Part shown: positions 9,795-19,387 of the stretch, piece after piece
How positions within the stretch are numbered: the stretch's first letter is position 1
Layout: each line of letters opens with the position of its first letter
Assembly: GCF_900519355.1 (NCBI RefSeq)
Contig: NZ_ULHE01000008.1
Coordinates: 1 to 61,291, forward strand
DNA: 61,291 nt
Direction of reading: 5' to 3'
Source of the DNA: Corynebacterium lactis
GTDB taxonomy: Bacteria; Actinomycetota; Actinomycetes; Mycobacteriales; Mycobacteriaceae
The notes under the pieces: generated by a model
Databases searched by the model: none
Seen by the model: the letters and a program-made list of their open reading frames with translations, nothing else
Told to the model about the DNA's origin: nothing
Translations under genes and position numbers: made by a program

Positions 9795-10832
9795 CTAGAA
9801 AACTTCTATCTGTCCCCCGGCGTTTTCGGCCAAACGGAGCTGCGAAACCCAGCCCTCGGCGCCGATTTCCACGCGGGTCACCGGTCGCTGGGCGGGGCGC
9901 GCCTCGTAGCGCAGGCGCGCCTGGTGGCCCAGTTCCGCCAGGTCGCGGGCGGTTCCGGAGCTCGCCAACTGTTCTCGGGCGCCGGTAAGAGCGGCGATGG
10001 CGTCGTCAAGCGCGGAGAGGACCTCGGTGGCGTTGTTCTCGCACCAGGACATGACCATGTCGGGTTCGGCGGCGGCGACGCGCGTGCCGTCGCGGAAGGA
10101 GCCGGCGGCGAGAGACACGGCGAGATCGCCGGCTGTCTCGCCCGCACCGACGGCCGCGACGGCGTAGGCGGCCAGGTGCGGCATATGGGAGATGCGGGCG
10201 ACCGCGCGGTCGTGGCGCTCGGAGGTCGCGGGGATCAGCTGGCTGCCCAGAGCCGTACCCAGCGCCGCGACCTGCCTAAATGCCTCCACCCAGCGCGCTG
10301 GGGCCTCCTGGCCCTCCGCGGCGCGGGCCTCGGCGAGGTCGTAGGAGATGACCCAGGGCGCGCCGTCGAAAAGCCCCTCCACAGTGGCGTCCCAGCCTGC
10401 CTGCGCGGATCCGGCCATCGGGTGCGCGCCGACGAAGCGCTCGTCCATTCCGCGGGCCGACACCTCCCGCGCGACGGCCCCCTTGACCGACACCACATCG
10501 GTAATCGTGCAGGCAGGCGCGTGTTCGGCGATCGCGTCGAGCATGCGACCGACCACCGTCATCGGGGTGCCAATGACAATCAGCGCGCCGGATGCCTCTG
10601 CGCGGGCCAGCGCCGCGGCCAGGTCCGTGGTGGCGTCGAACCCCTCCGCGGTCGCAGCCTCGACGGTCGCCGCCGAGCGGTTCCACCCGAAGCAGGCAAG
10701 ACCGGCGTCGCGCAGGTCCCGCATCATCGAGCCGCCGATCAGCCCCATGCCGAGAACGCACACGTCGGGCAGGGCCTCGCGGGCGGCGGCCACGGCCGGA
10801 TTGTCTGGGGCGGGGGAAAAGTTGGTGCTCAC
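9795..10832 (-). CDS. tyrA: Prephenate dehydrogenase
   Basis: A 345-residue TyrA converting prephenate to 4-hydroxyphenylpyruvate for tyrosine synthesis. The NAD(P) motif VCVLGMGLIGGS is near residues 24-35. DVVSVKG, GAHPMAGS and the active-site region SERHDRAVARISHMPHLAAY follow in the usual order. There is no ACT domain at the C-terminus, so feedback control would be weak or indirect. It is transcribed divergently from the TadA-associated gene, with about 38 bases between the starts, so promoters must overlap. Confidence 0.93.
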   Translation of the reverse strand: MSTNFSPAPDNPAVAAAREALPDVCVLGMGLIGGSMMRDLRDAGLACFGWNRSAATVEAATAEGFDATTDLAAALARAEASGALIVIGTPMTVVGRMLDAIAEHAPACTITDVVSVKGAVAREVSARGMDERFVGAHPMAGSAQAGWDATVEGLFDGAPWVISYDLAEARAAEGQEAPARWVEAFRQVAALGTALGSQLIPATSERHDRAVARISHMPHLAAYAVAAVGAGETAGDLAVSLAAGSFRDGTRVAAAEPDMVMSWCENNATEVLSALDDAIAALTGAREQLASSGTARDLAELGHQARLRYEARPAQRPVTRVEIGAEGWVSQLRLAENAGGQIEVF

Positions 10833-10870
10833 CTGACAAGCATTACATACTGCGACTAGCGTTGGTGACT

Positions 10871-11568
10871 ATGAGCACGAGCTATTCCGGGGGACATGCC
10901 CCCGATGACGACCGTTCCTTCGCGGTTGCCATTGTCATGGGCGAAGATGGCTGGCACGTCCGCGACCTGGGCGAAAGCGCCCTCGAATCCCTCGTCGACG
11001 CGGCCGGGGCCCTGCGCGATCTGCGCGCCGAGCGCGCCGCCTTCGGCGTCCTCAACGTCGACGACGACTACTTCATCATCTTCCGCCCTGGGATGGGCTC
11101 CCTGCGCGTCCTGCTTTCAGACGCCACTGCGGCGGTCACGGACGATATCGCGGCGGAGGTCTTCGACGAGCTCGATATGGACGTCCCGGACATCGACGAG
11201 GACGACCTGGACGACACCGACGCCTGGGCTGAGGGCGACATGGACATCCTCGCCGACCTCGGTGTTTCCGAGGACGTTCTCTCCTCCATCTGCGAGGACC
11301 AGGCCATGTGGGCCTCCGAGCAGTCTTCGCCATCGCCTCCGAGCTCGGCTGTGAAGAGGAGCTCTCCGAGGTTACCGGCCTGGACCCGGACGCTCTCGGC
11401 GACGGCGAGTACGATTCCGACGACTTCGGCGACAACTACGAAGACGACGAAGATGAAGACGACGACTACGACTCCGAGGGCTACGGCTCCGACGACGACT
11501 ACGACGACGGAGATTATGACGACGGAGACTACGGGGACTCGGACGACTACGGAGACGATGACGACTAG
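10871..11568 (+). CDS. TadA-associated acidic protein (one-base frame break)
   Basis: A conserved actinobacterial protein always found next to tadA (tRNA adenosine deaminase-associated family). An N-terminal alpha/beta part (about 150 residues: FAVAIVMGEDGWHVRDL, LRVLLSDA.AAVTDDIA) is followed by a very acidic tail made almost only of Asp, Glu, Gly, Ser and Tyr. The frame breaks at about 11323. Adding one base after CAG joins ...MWASEQ to VFAIASELGCEEEL. The stop overlaps the tadA start, so translation is coupled. Function is unknown; the tail may mimic nucleic acid or chaperone TadA (inference). Confidence 0.82.
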
Positions 11569-12079
11569 GCCCTCCAGTGCGGACGGCGCCCCGGAGAGCC
11601 GCAGCCTCCCGCGCCGCCACCAGGACGTCCTTGACGAGCAGTGGATGCGGCTGGCCCTGGCCGAGGCCGACAACACCGCCCCGGGCGACGTCCCCGTTGG
11701 TGCCGTGGTGATCGGCCCCGACGGGGCGGTGGTGGGCCGTGGCTCGAATCGTCGTGAAGCGGACGGGGACCCGATGGCCCACGCCGAGGTGCTCGCGCTG
11801 CAGCAGGCCACGAAGACGGTCGGAGATGGCTGGCGGCTGGAGGACTGCACGCTGGTGGTGACGCTGGAACCGTGCGTGATGTGCGCGGGCGCGTCCGTGA
11901 TGGCCCGCGTCGGCCGGGTGGTCTTCGGCGCGTGGTCCCCCAAGACGGGCGCGTGCGGCTCCATCGCCGACGTGATCCGTGACCCCGCCCACGCCTTCAC
12001 CCCGCAGGTCCGCGGGGGAGTGCTTGCCGACGAATGCTCCGTACCGTTGCGGGCCTTCTTTGCCTCGCAGCGCGTGTGA
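11558..12079 (+). CDS. tadA: tRNA adenosine(34) deaminase TadA
   Basis: A 173-residue zinc-dependent cytidine deaminase-fold enzyme that turns A34 into inosine in tRNA-Arg(ACG). Zinc ligands and catalytic Glu lie in HAEVLAL (near residue 74) and PCVMCAG (near 103). The ATG at 11558 overlaps the end of the acidic gene by 11 bases. The first 25 residues are an extension of low complexity, so a start nearer LDEQWMRLAL is possible. Its substrate tRNA is encoded at 6752-6824. Confidence 0.93.
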   Translation: MTTRPSSADGAPESRSLPRRHQDVLDEQWMRLALAEADNTAPGDVPVGAVVIGPDGAVVGRGSNRREADGDPMAHAEVLALQQATKTVGDGWRLEDCTLVVTLEPCVMCAGASVMARVGRVVFGAWSPKTGACGSIADVIRDPAHAFTPQVRGGVLADECSVPLRAFFASQRV

Positions 12080-12215
12080 CGATGCCATAAAGGTTGGATC
12101 ACGTTTGCCAAAAGTCTGTGGCTCTGAATCTGCTCTAGGGATAAGGTCGGGCTTATCGCACTGCCACGGCGCGTGGCAAGGCGGAAACTATCACGACCTT
12201 TATAGGAGGCAGACA

Positions 12216-12404
12216 ATGAGCGAATTTCAGAACAAGGCTGAGGAGCTCGGTGGTAAGGCCAAGGAGGTCGCCGGCGAGGCTACCGGGAACGAGAGCCTGA
12301 AGAACGAGGGCAAGGGCGACCAGGCCGCTGCCAAGATCAAGCAGGGCGCCGAGGATCTGAAGGACAAGGCCACCGAGGCGCTGGGCAAGCTGACCGGCGA
12401 GTAA
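12216..12404 (+). CDS. CsbD-like stress protein
   Basis: A 62-residue hydrophilic helical protein of the CsbD family, with the repeated A.K..GKAKE.AG and GD...K..QG.E..KDKATEALG pattern. TAGGAGG lies 7 bases before the ATG. Members are general stress proteins of unknown mechanism, often under alternative sigma factor control. The region 12080-12215 before it is non-coding and should hold its promoter. Confidence 0.85.
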   Translation: MSEFQNKAEELGGKAKEVAGEATGNESLKNEGKGDQAAAKIKQGAEDLKDKATEALGKLTGE

Positions 12405-12505
12405 GTCTCGGTAAGGCGCTCGTGCTATTGGTGGGTGGTCGCGGATTTTTGGCCGATCACCTGCCGGTTTGTCGGCAGCCTTGTCGCCGGGTAACGTTTT
12501 TTAGC

Positions 12506-12596
12506 GGTGGCGTGTCCGAGCGGCCGAAGGTGAAGCACTCGAAATGCTTTGTGCGGTAAACCCGTACCGGGGGTTCAAATCCCTCCGCCACCGCCA
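12506..12596 (+). tRNA. tRNA-Ser (anticodon CGA)
   Basis: A type II tRNA with a long variable arm. The acceptor stem GGTGGCG (12506-12512) pairs with CGCCACC (12586-12592), and discriminator G and an encoded CCA follow. The anticodon loop is CTCGAAA, giving CGA. The T arm carries GGTTCAAATCC. Confidence 0.96.
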
Positions 12597-12599
12597 ATA

Positions 12600-12645
12600 A
12601 GACCCGGCGGGTCCCTTGTGAAAGAGGGGCCCGCCGGGTCTTTCG
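12600..12645. terminator. Terminator after tRNA-Ser
   Basis: A strong GC hairpin (AGACCCGGCGGGTCCC and its near-perfect complement GGGCCCGCCGGGTCT, 11-base loop) is followed by TTTCGTT. It begins 4 bases after the CCA of the tRNA. Confidence 0.85.
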
Positions 12646-12661
12646 TTGCTTACTCCGAAAG

Positions 12662-12725
12662 TTTTCCAGGATTTTGTAGGAAGTAACGCCAAATTCCGGG
12701 CTACTTCCTACAGAATCCTGGAAAA
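12662..12725. repeat. Long dyad: 24-base inverted repeat, 16-base loop
   Basis: 12662-12685 pairs with 12702-12725 over 24 bases with a single mismatch. TCCG/CGGA words outside extend the symmetry. There is no T run after it, so it is not an ordinary terminator. The rest of the 280-base gap before the MMPL gene shows nothing coding, only AT-rich sequence near 12880-12910 that could be its promoter. Confidence 0.7.
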
Positions 12726-12927
12726 ACCGGAGGGGTTAGGGAAAGTGCTGCGACCTTTGGGGATGTCGTGAAGCGAACTGTGCAACAAAAACACCATAAG
12801 TAACACAGGAAACACGGGACACATTGCTAACATGCATCCGGGCAGTCCGCTACGCTAAAGAAAGTATCTGCATCTTTAGTGGTAGTGCTGATTATTTTCG
12901 ATTTATTAGACGTTAGGGAAACACGAC

Positions 12928-15762
12928 ATGGCTAAGGCCCTGTTCAAGCTCGGCAGGTTCTCCTACCTGCATAAATGGACGGTGATTATCGCCTGGCTCC
13001 TCATTTTGGCGGGTCTGGGCGGTTCGGTCGCGGCATTCCAAAAGGGCTTCATCGACCAGTTCTCGATTCCCGGCATGCCTTCGGCCAATGCCTCGCACGT
13101 GATCGAGAAGAAGTTCCCGGACGTGCCGAACCCGATTCGCGAGCAGCGTGTCTACGTCGTCTTCGAGGCTCCCGACGGCCAGTTAATGTCGGACCCTAAG
13201 AATAAGGAGGCGGCGTCCCTCGTCATCGACGGGATTAAGAACAACATTGACCAAATCGCCGATGACCTGCAGTTGGTCAACCCGGTTGATCTGAATACCC
13301 AGATGCAGGAAATGGTCAAAGCCCGCGGAATGGAGGCGGGCCTGCCGAAGGACGTCGCCGAAGCTGACGCGGAGGCGCTGCGCACCATCTCGGACGACGG
13401 ACGCTTTGGTATCTCCACTTTTGTCTTTGACGCGAAGATGCCACAGGACATTAAGCCCGAGAATATGAAGGCGCTCCTCGACGCCATGCAGGCCGGTCGC
13501 GATGCGGGCCTGAAAGTCGAGGCCTCGGGCCCGGGCATGCAGCCCGCGATCGAGGTCCAGCCGACGTCCGAAATTATCGGTATTTCGGTTGCGTTCGTCG
13601 TCCTCGTGGTGACGTTCGGGTCCATAGCGGCTTCGTTCCTGCCGATCGTGACTGCCATCGTGGGCATCATCATCGGCGTCATGGGCGTCTTCCTGATGAC
13701 CGTCTTCACCGACGTCAACTCCATCACGCCGGTCCTCGCCGTGATGTTCGGCCTCGCCGTTGGCATCGACTACGCGCTGTTCATCCTGTCCCGATACCGA
13801 GTCGAATTGGCCCGAGGTATGACAAAACCCGACGCTATAGGCATGGCGACGGGTACAGCGGGCTCGGCCGTGGTGTTCGCGGGCCTGACCGTTATTGTCG
13901 CGTTGGCCGCGCTGACCATCGCGAAGGTGCCCTTCATGTCCCTGATGGGTATTTCCGCGGCCGCTACCGTGGGCTTCACGGTCTTGGTGTCGCTGACGCT
14001 GCTGCCCGCCATCATGGCGCTGTTCGGCGATAAGGTCTTTGCCCTGCGGATCCCGGGCATCGCCGGTAACCCGACCAAGAAGGGGCGCAGCTCCATCTTC
14101 GGTGGCGTGACCCTCGGCCGCCGCTGGGTGACCTTGATCCACAAGGTTCCGGGGCTTTTCCTCGCGGCCTGCATTGTACTGCTGTGCGCGCTTGCCTACC
14201 CGGCAATGCACCTGAACCTGTCACTTCCGTCGGATTCGACGCAGCCCTACGAGAGCACCAACCGCAAGGCCGTGGCCATGATCGAGGAGGGATTCGGCCC
14301 CGGGCGAAACTCCCAGCTCATCATCATCGCCGACTCGGACAACGTGAACCCCGAGGCGCCGGTACTCCAGCCCCTCATCGACACGATCCAGCACTCGAAC
14401 CCCAACCTCAGCCGGGAAGACGCGGCCCGCAAGGCGTCGTATAGCTACGCGGTGGACCAGTTCAAGGCCAACGTGGGCGTCGAGCACATCCAGATGATCG
14501 GCCTAAATCACGATGGCACCTCGGTCAAGATGATCATGACGCCGAAGTCCGGCCCGCTCGACCCTGCGACGAAGCAACTCATGAACGCCGTGCGCGATCA
14601 GCAGAAGCAGATCGAGCAGGACACCGGTCTCTACACCGGCGTCACCGGCCTTGTGCCGATCGAGATCGACATCACCGATCGTCTCTCTGGCGCGATGCCG
14701 CTGTACCTGAGCGTCGTCGTCGGCCTCGCAATTGTCCTGCTGCTGATGATCTTCCGCTCCGTCATGGTGCCGCTGACTGCTGGCATGGGCTTCCTGCTCT
14801 CGGTTGGAGCTGCTTTCGGCGTGACGGTGCTGGTATTCCAGGACGGCCTGGGAGGCATCGTCGGGACGCCGGGGCCGCTGGTTTCCTTCGTTCCGATCTT
14901 CCTCATCGGCGTGACCTTCGGCCTGGCAATGGACTACCAGGTCTTCCTGGTTTCCCGCATGCGCGAGCACTTCACGCACAGCAAGGGCAAGGCCACGCCC
15001 GGTTCCCGCTACACCGCCGTCGAGGAATCCGTCATCGAGGGCTTCACCATGGGCGCGCGCGTGGTCACCGCCGCGGCGATCATCATGATCTCCGTGTTCG
15101 CTGCCTTCGCCGGTCAGCCCCTGCAGGTTGTGAAGGTGTTCGGCTTCGCGCTTGGCGCGGCAGTGCTTTTCGACGCCTTTATTATCCGCATGACCTTCAT
15201 CCCGGCGTTCATGTTCCTGCTTGGCAGGGCGACCTGGTGGATGCCGAAGTGGCTGGATAAGGTCCTGCCGTCCGTGGACGTAGAGGGCGCGGCACTCGAG
15301 GAAGTCTCCGACGAGTTGGTTGCGAAGGGGCGTCGGGAGCGCGAGGAAAAGGCCCGTGCTGCAGCCATTGACCAGCCGACCAAGCGCCGGAAGAGGGGAC
15401 TGAAGGCAAAGAAGAAGGGCGCTGCGGACGCTCAGTCGGCTCCGGAGCAGTCTCCGGTCGCTGCCCCGGCTCCTGCTCAGGCTCCTGCTCAGAACGTGGC
15501 AGTGGGGAGTGCGGAGTCTGCGATGGCAGTCCATGAGGCACCGAGGCCCCAGCCCTCCGAGCCGCAGTACACGCAGGCCCCGCGCCCCGATGGTCGTCCG
15601 AGCAGGCAAATCCAGGTCCGACCCGACAACCGTCCGGTTCGTCGCCAGAAGCTGACCGTCAAGGACATTGCCCGCCGGGAGGGCACAGAGATCGAGCCGC
15701 CGCGTCATCGCCGGGCCCTGTGGGACCCGAGCGATGCCGGAAGCAAGGGCGACACCGAGTAA
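12928..15762 (+). CDS. MMPL family RND transporter
   Basis: A 944-residue membrane protein of the MMPL family. An N-terminal membrane helix (about 18-38) is followed by a large external loop, six helices with FGLAVGIDYALFILSRYR (near 270-290), a second external loop, six more helices with the matching GVTFGLAMDYQVFLVSRMREH (near 665-685), and a cytoplasmic tail of about 185 residues rich in Pro, Ala, Gln and Arg. The two GXXXDY segments carry the proton-relay Asp-Tyr pairs. In Corynebacteriales such proteins export cell-envelope lipids, including trehalose monomycolate. The cargo here is not evident. It is followed closely by tgt. Confidence 0.92.
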   Translation: MAKALFKLGRFSYLHKWTVIIAWLLILAGLGGSVAAFQKGFIDQFSIPGMPSANASHVIEKKFPDVPNPIREQRVYVVFEAPDGQLMSDPKNKEAASLVIDGIKNNIDQIADDLQLVNPVDLNTQMQEMVKARGMEAGLPKDVAEADAEALRTISDDGRFGISTFVFDAKMPQDIKPENMKALLDAMQAGRDAGLKVEASGPGMQPAIEVQPTSEIIGISVAFVVLVVTFGSIAASFLPIVTAIVGIIIGVMGVFLMTVFTDVNSITPVLAVMFGLAVGIDYALFILSRYRVELARGMTKPDAIGMATGTAGSAVVFAGLTVIVALAALTIAKVPFMSLMGISAAATVGFTVLVSLTLLPAIMALFGDKVFALRIPGIAGNPTKKGRSSIFGGVTLGRRWVTLIHKVPGLFLAACIVLLCALAYPAMHLNLSLPSDSTQPYESTNRKAVAMIEEGFGPGRNSQLIIIADSDNVNPEAPVLQPLIDTIQHSNPNLSREDAARKASYSYAVDQFKANVGVEHIQMIGLNHDGTSVKMIMTPKSGPLDPATKQLMNAVRDQQKQIEQDTGLYTGVTGLVPIEIDITDRLSGAMPLYLSVVVGLAIVLLLMIFRSVMVPLTAGMGFLLSVGAAFGVTVLVFQDGLGGIVGTPGPLVSFVPIFLIGVTFGLAMDYQVFLVSRMREHFTHSKGKATPGSRYTAVEESVIEGFTMGARVVTAAAIIMISVFAAFAGQPLQVVKVFGFALGAAVLFDAFIIRMTFIPAFMFLLGRATWWMPKWLDKVLPSVDVEGAALEEVSDELVAKGRREREEKARAAAIDQPTKRRKRGLKAKKKGAADAQSAPEQSPVAAPAPAQAPAQNVAVGSAESAMAVHEAPRPQPSEPQYTQAPRPDGRPSRQIQVRPDNRPVRRQKLTVKDIARREGTEIEPPRHRRALWDPSDAGSKGDTE

Positions 15763-15803
15763 TCTCTAGTCGATACCCCGATCCCTCTAGAACAGGAGCT
15801 TTC

Positions 15804-17105
15804 ATGCCGGAGTCCAGGACCGTTGGGTTTGACGTCGTAAAGCAGATTGACGGCGCGCGCGGCCGGGCGGGAGTCATACACACCCCGCACGGCGATATCG
15901 CGACCCCGGCGTTTACCCCGGTGGGCACGAAGGCGACGGTGAAGACGCTCACGCCCGAACAGGTCCGCGGCACCGGCGCGCAGGCGATCCTGGCCAACGC
16001 GTACCACCTGTACCTGCAGCCCGGCGAGGACATCGTCGACGAGGCCGGCGGGCTGGCAAAGTTCTCCAACTGGAACGGGCCGACCTACACCGACTCCGGA
16101 GGATTTCAGGTCTTGAGCCTCGGCGCGGGCTTTAAGAAGACCCTGGCCATGGACGTTACCGGCCTGCAGAAGGACGACATCGTCGCCGACGGCAAGGAGC
16201 GCAACGCCTTCGTCGACGAGGACGGCGTGACCTTCCGCTCCCACATCGACGGCTCGGAGCACCGCTTCACGCCCGAGGTGTCTATGCGCATCCAGCACGC
16301 GCTTGGCGCCGACATCATGATGGCGTTCGACGAGCTGACCACGCTGATGAATACCCGCGCCTACCAGGAGTCTTCCGTCGAGCGCACCCACCGCTGGGCG
16401 CGGCGCTGCCTTGAGGCGCACAACGAGCTAACACTCGCGCGCGGCCAGGTCGACGGTCTCGCCGGGGAGCTTGCCGACGGCCAGTTGCCCCTCCAGCAGC
16501 TCTTCGGAGTCGTACAGGGCGCGCAGTACGAGGATCTACGGCGCAAGGCTGCCCGTGGGCTGGTGGCGCTCTCCGATGAGTTCGAGGCCGAGGGGAAGCT
16601 GGGTTTCCACGGGTATGGCATCGGCGGGGCTATCGAGAAGCACAACCTGGGTTTGATCTGCGGCTGGGTTAATGACGAACTGCCCGAGAATCGGGCGCGC
16701 CACCTGCTGGGAATCTCCGAGCCGGACGACATCTTCGCCGCCGTCGAGGCCGGCGCCGACACCTTCGACTGCGTGGCGCCGACCCGCCTGGCGCGGCGTG
16801 GTGGCGTCTACACGCTGGATGGCCGCATGACCTTGACAAATGCCCGTTTCAAGCGTGACTTCCGCCCGGTTGATGCCGAGGTTCCGTCCTATACCTCGCT
16901 GAACTATTCCCGCGCGTACCTGCACCACCTGCTCAAGGCCAAGGAGTACCTGGCGGGCACGCTGTGCACGATTCACAACCTGTTCTTCATGGTGCACCTG
17001 GTGGATAACATCCGCGCCGCCATTATGGAGGACCGGTTCTACGAGTACCGGGACGAGTTCCTGGGCCGCTACTACGCCAATGGTGGCCGCGCGGTGGGGA
17101 ATTAG
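15804..17105 (+). CDS. tgt: tRNA-guanine transglycosylase (queuine tRNA-ribosyltransferase)
   Basis: A 433-residue TIM-barrel enzyme that swaps G34 of tRNAs with GUN anticodons for queuine or a precursor. The start is the ATG at 15804, with AGGAGC before it. Substrate-pocket DSGGFQ, GYGIGGAIEK and the nucleophile region FDCVAPTR.AR are all present. The usual zinc-site cysteines are not: where the family has CxCYTC before NYSRAYLHHL, this protein reads VPSYTSL. The histidine side of the site (TIHNLFF) remains. Frame is intact across this stretch. It works with YhhQ (21430-22215) and GluQRS (27263-28267). Confidence 0.93.
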   Translation: MPESRTVGFDVVKQIDGARGRAGVIHTPHGDIATPAFTPVGTKATVKTLTPEQVRGTGAQAILANAYHLYLQPGEDIVDEAGGLAKFSNWNGPTYTDSGGFQVLSLGAGFKKTLAMDVTGLQKDDIVADGKERNAFVDEDGVTFRSHIDGSEHRFTPEVSMRIQHALGADIMMAFDELTTLMNTRAYQESSVERTHRWARRCLEAHNELTLARGQVDGLAGELADGQLPLQQLFGVVQGAQYEDLRRKAARGLVALSDEFEAEGKLGFHGYGIGGAIEKHNLGLICGWVNDELPENRARHLLGISEPDDIFAAVEAGADTFDCVAPTRLARRGGVYTLDGRMTLTNARFKRDFRPVDAEVPSYTSLNYSRAYLHHLLKAKEYLAGTLCTIHNLFFMVHLVDNIRAAIMEDRFYEYRDEFLGRYYANGGRAVGN

Positions 17106-17150
17106 GGGCTGGGGCCCGTCGCGCCCCCGCCGTCCCCTCCGACGCATCTC

Positions 17151-17224
17151 CGACGTTGTGCCAGGCTACCGACGTTGTGCCAGTGTGTACCGTGGCATAA
17201 CGTCGGTAGCCTGGCATAACGTCG
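17151..17224. repeat. Palindromic repeat element, copy 1
   Basis: A 32-base inverted repeat (17151-17182 against 17193-17224, two mismatches) around a 10-base loop. Each arm is itself two copies of CGACGTTGTGCCA separated by GGCTAC. A related copy in the opposite orientation is at 19388-19453, so the two bracket the two-component system. It lies 28 bases before the kinase start. Confidence 0.8.
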
Positions 17225-17251
17225 CTGGACGGGGAAGGGCAGGGAACAGGC

Positions 17252-18537
17252 ATGATCGAGCAGCAGAACGGCGGCGCCAGCGCCGCCAACCGCACACCCC
17301 GCCCCCTCCGCGACCGAAAATTCTGGGTCCACCTCGCCATTCAGGCGCTGGTGACGTTCGCCCTCACCCCGCAGCCCAGCGACGTCTGGCCGTGGAGCGG
17401 AATCCCCTCGATGCTCTCGGGCCCCGTGCTGGGGCCAATTGCGCAGGTCCTCCTCTACGGCGGCATTGCGGTGGCGTTCGTCGGGCTGCTGATCCAGCGA
17501 TACCGCTTCCACCTGGGCCTTTATGTCGCAACCGCCGGCGCCGTAGCCGTCGCGCTGTCGGCGAAGATGGTCTTCGTCATCGGCTTCGTCTTCGTCTGCT
17601 ACGAGGCGTTCCAGATCAGCCGCCACGCCAGCCATCGCCGCAGGTCCTGGTTCGCGGCGCTGCTGGTCGGGTCCTACGCCACGATCATCTACAGCATCGT
17701 AATCAACCGCCTGCTCAAGCCCGTCCTCGAGGGCTCCGCGAGACCCTGGTGGAAGACGCTTTCCACGCCAACTGCGCTGGTCATCACGGTGCTGGTCGCC
17801 GTGTTCGTCGCGGCCTCCGTGTCCGCCTTTTGGCAGTTGGGCGCGGCGAGGCGTCGTCAAGCGATGCGGATTCGGGACCTGCAGGCGCGCGCGGAGCTGG
17901 CGGCCCTGACGGAGCGAAATCGCATCGCCCGCGAGATGCACGACGTGGTGGCGCACAGCCTGGCAGTGGTGATCGCGCAGGCGGACGGCGGGCGTTTCGC
18001 GGGGAAGCAGAACCCGCAGGCGGCTCTCGACGCGCTGACCACCATTTCGTCCGTGGGGCGCGATGCGCTGGGGCAGATGCGCGGTCTGCTCTCGCTGCTT
18101 CACGACGACCCGAACGGCCCCGACCCCCGCGACCTGGGGAAACTCCCGGGAGTGGAGTCCGTGGCGCGGCTTATCGATGAGGCGGAGTCCGCGGGTCTGA
18201 CGGTGACGCGCCGGGATGTGGGGCAGCCGCAGCGGCTGGAGGACTCGAAGGGGCTGACGGTGTTCCGCGTCGTGCAGGAATGTCTGACCAACGCCCTGAA
18301 GCACGCCGGCAAGACGGATGTGGAGGTCACCTTCGACTGGGGTGTGGCGAGGCCGAAGTGGCTGGTCGTGCAGGTTTCTAACGCGCCTGGGCACCCGCAG
18401 GTGGAGCAGTCCGGCGACGGTGCCGGCCGCGGCCTGGAGGGTATCCGCAGCGGGCGGCGCTGCATGGGGGAGGGGCGTCGTGGGGCGTGGACGAGGAGAC
18501 CGGGCGCTGGGGCGTGCGGATGGAGATTCCGCTGTAG
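17252..18537 (+). CDS. Sensor histidine kinase, NarL-type partner (one-base frame break)
   Basis: A membrane histidine kinase of the HisKA_3 class. Four or five membrane segments fill residues of about 25-200. The H box is MHDVVAHSLAVVIAQADGG (near 230), and the HATPase_c domain follows (VQECLTNALKHA near 335, GAGRGLEGI near 392). After GLEGI the frame breaks. Adding one base at about 18448 gives a conventional ending, GIR.RAALHGG...RWGVRMEIPL, with stop at 18535-18537, 9 bases before the regulator. The ligand is unknown. The membrane-embedded type and the ABC transporter downstream recall cell-envelope stress systems. Confidence 0.85.
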
Positions 18538-18546
18538 CCTGGGGCT

Positions 18547-19329
18547 ATGCCTGACACTCCCGCCCCGAACGCGCCCGCGCAGTCCGCAATCAAGGTCGGC
18601 CTCGCCGACGACCAGCACCTGGTCCGCGCCGGGTTTGCGATGGTCCTGGACTCTCAGCCGGACATCGACGTGGCGTGGCAGGCCTCCGACGGCGAGGAGG
18701 CCGTGGCGAAGGCACAGGCCATGCCGGTCGACGTGGTGCTGATGGACGTGCAGATGCCGGTCCTCGACGGCATCGCCGCGACGGAGAAACTGCTGGCCAC
18801 GGGAATTGTGGGCCCGGCGGGGCAGGCGAGTCGCGTCGTTATCCTGACCACCTTCGACAGCGAGAATTACATTCTTTCCGCGGTCGACGCCGGGGCTTCG
18901 GGGTTTCTGCTGAAGGACACGCTGCCGGAGGACCTGATCGCGAATATTCGCACGGTGGCCGCGTCCGAGGCCGTGATTTCGCCGCAGCAGACCGCCCGGC
19001 TGCTGGCTCGGGCGGGGCGCGCGGGTGGCAGTGGTGGCCTTGCTGGTTCCGCTGGTCTCGGCGGCCCCGGCCGCCCCGGCGACACCGTCAACGCCGTCAA
19101 CGCGGGCCTTCCCGATCCTCTTACCCCTCGTGAGCAGGAGATTCTCACCCTGATTGCCCGCGGCAAGTCCAATGCTGAGATCGCCGCCGAGCTGTTTATC
19201 TCGCTGCCGACGGTCAAGACGCACGTGGGGCGCGTCCTGTCGAAGACCTCCTCGCGCGACCGAGTCCAGGCCGTCCTTTTCGCTTTCCGACGCGGCCTGG
19301 TCACCCGCGACGAATTGCTGGGGCAGTAG
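18547..19329 (+). CDS. Response regulator, NarL/LuxR family
   Basis: A 260-residue regulator. The receiver domain (residues of about 14-140) has the acidic pocket DD, phosphorylated Asp in VVLMDVQMP (near 61), Thr in ILTTFDS and Lys in FLLKD. The LuxR-type helix-turn-helix comes last, LTPREQEILTLIARGKSNAEIAAELFISLPTVKTHVGRVL. A Gly/Ala-rich linker of about 25 residues between them is longer than usual. It is the partner of the kinase just upstream. Likely targets include the ABC transporter that follows, whose upstream region holds copy 2 of the palindromic element. Confidence 0.92.
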   Translation: MPDTPAPNAPAQSAIKVGLADDQHLVRAGFAMVLDSQPDIDVAWQASDGEEAVAKAQAMPVDVVLMDVQMPVLDGIAATEKLLATGIVGPAGQASRVVILTTFDSENYILSAVDAGASGFLLKDTLPEDLIANIRTVAASEAVISPQQTARLLARAGRAGGSGGLAGSAGLGGPGRPGDTVNAVNAGLPDPLTPREQEILTLIARGKSNAEIAAELFISLPTVKTHVGRVLSKTSSRDRVQAVLFAFRRGLVTRDELLGQ

Positions 19330-19387
19330 CGTCGGCCTCCCGGAGCGCTAGGCTGACTCGGCACTAGGCAATCCCGGGGCACTGGTT

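Noticed and set aside
10896..12216. Long open frames on both strands over the acidic TadA-associated gene
   Set aside because: They come from the repetitive GAC/GAG codons. Their products are runs of Ser, Arg, Thr or Val with no family features.
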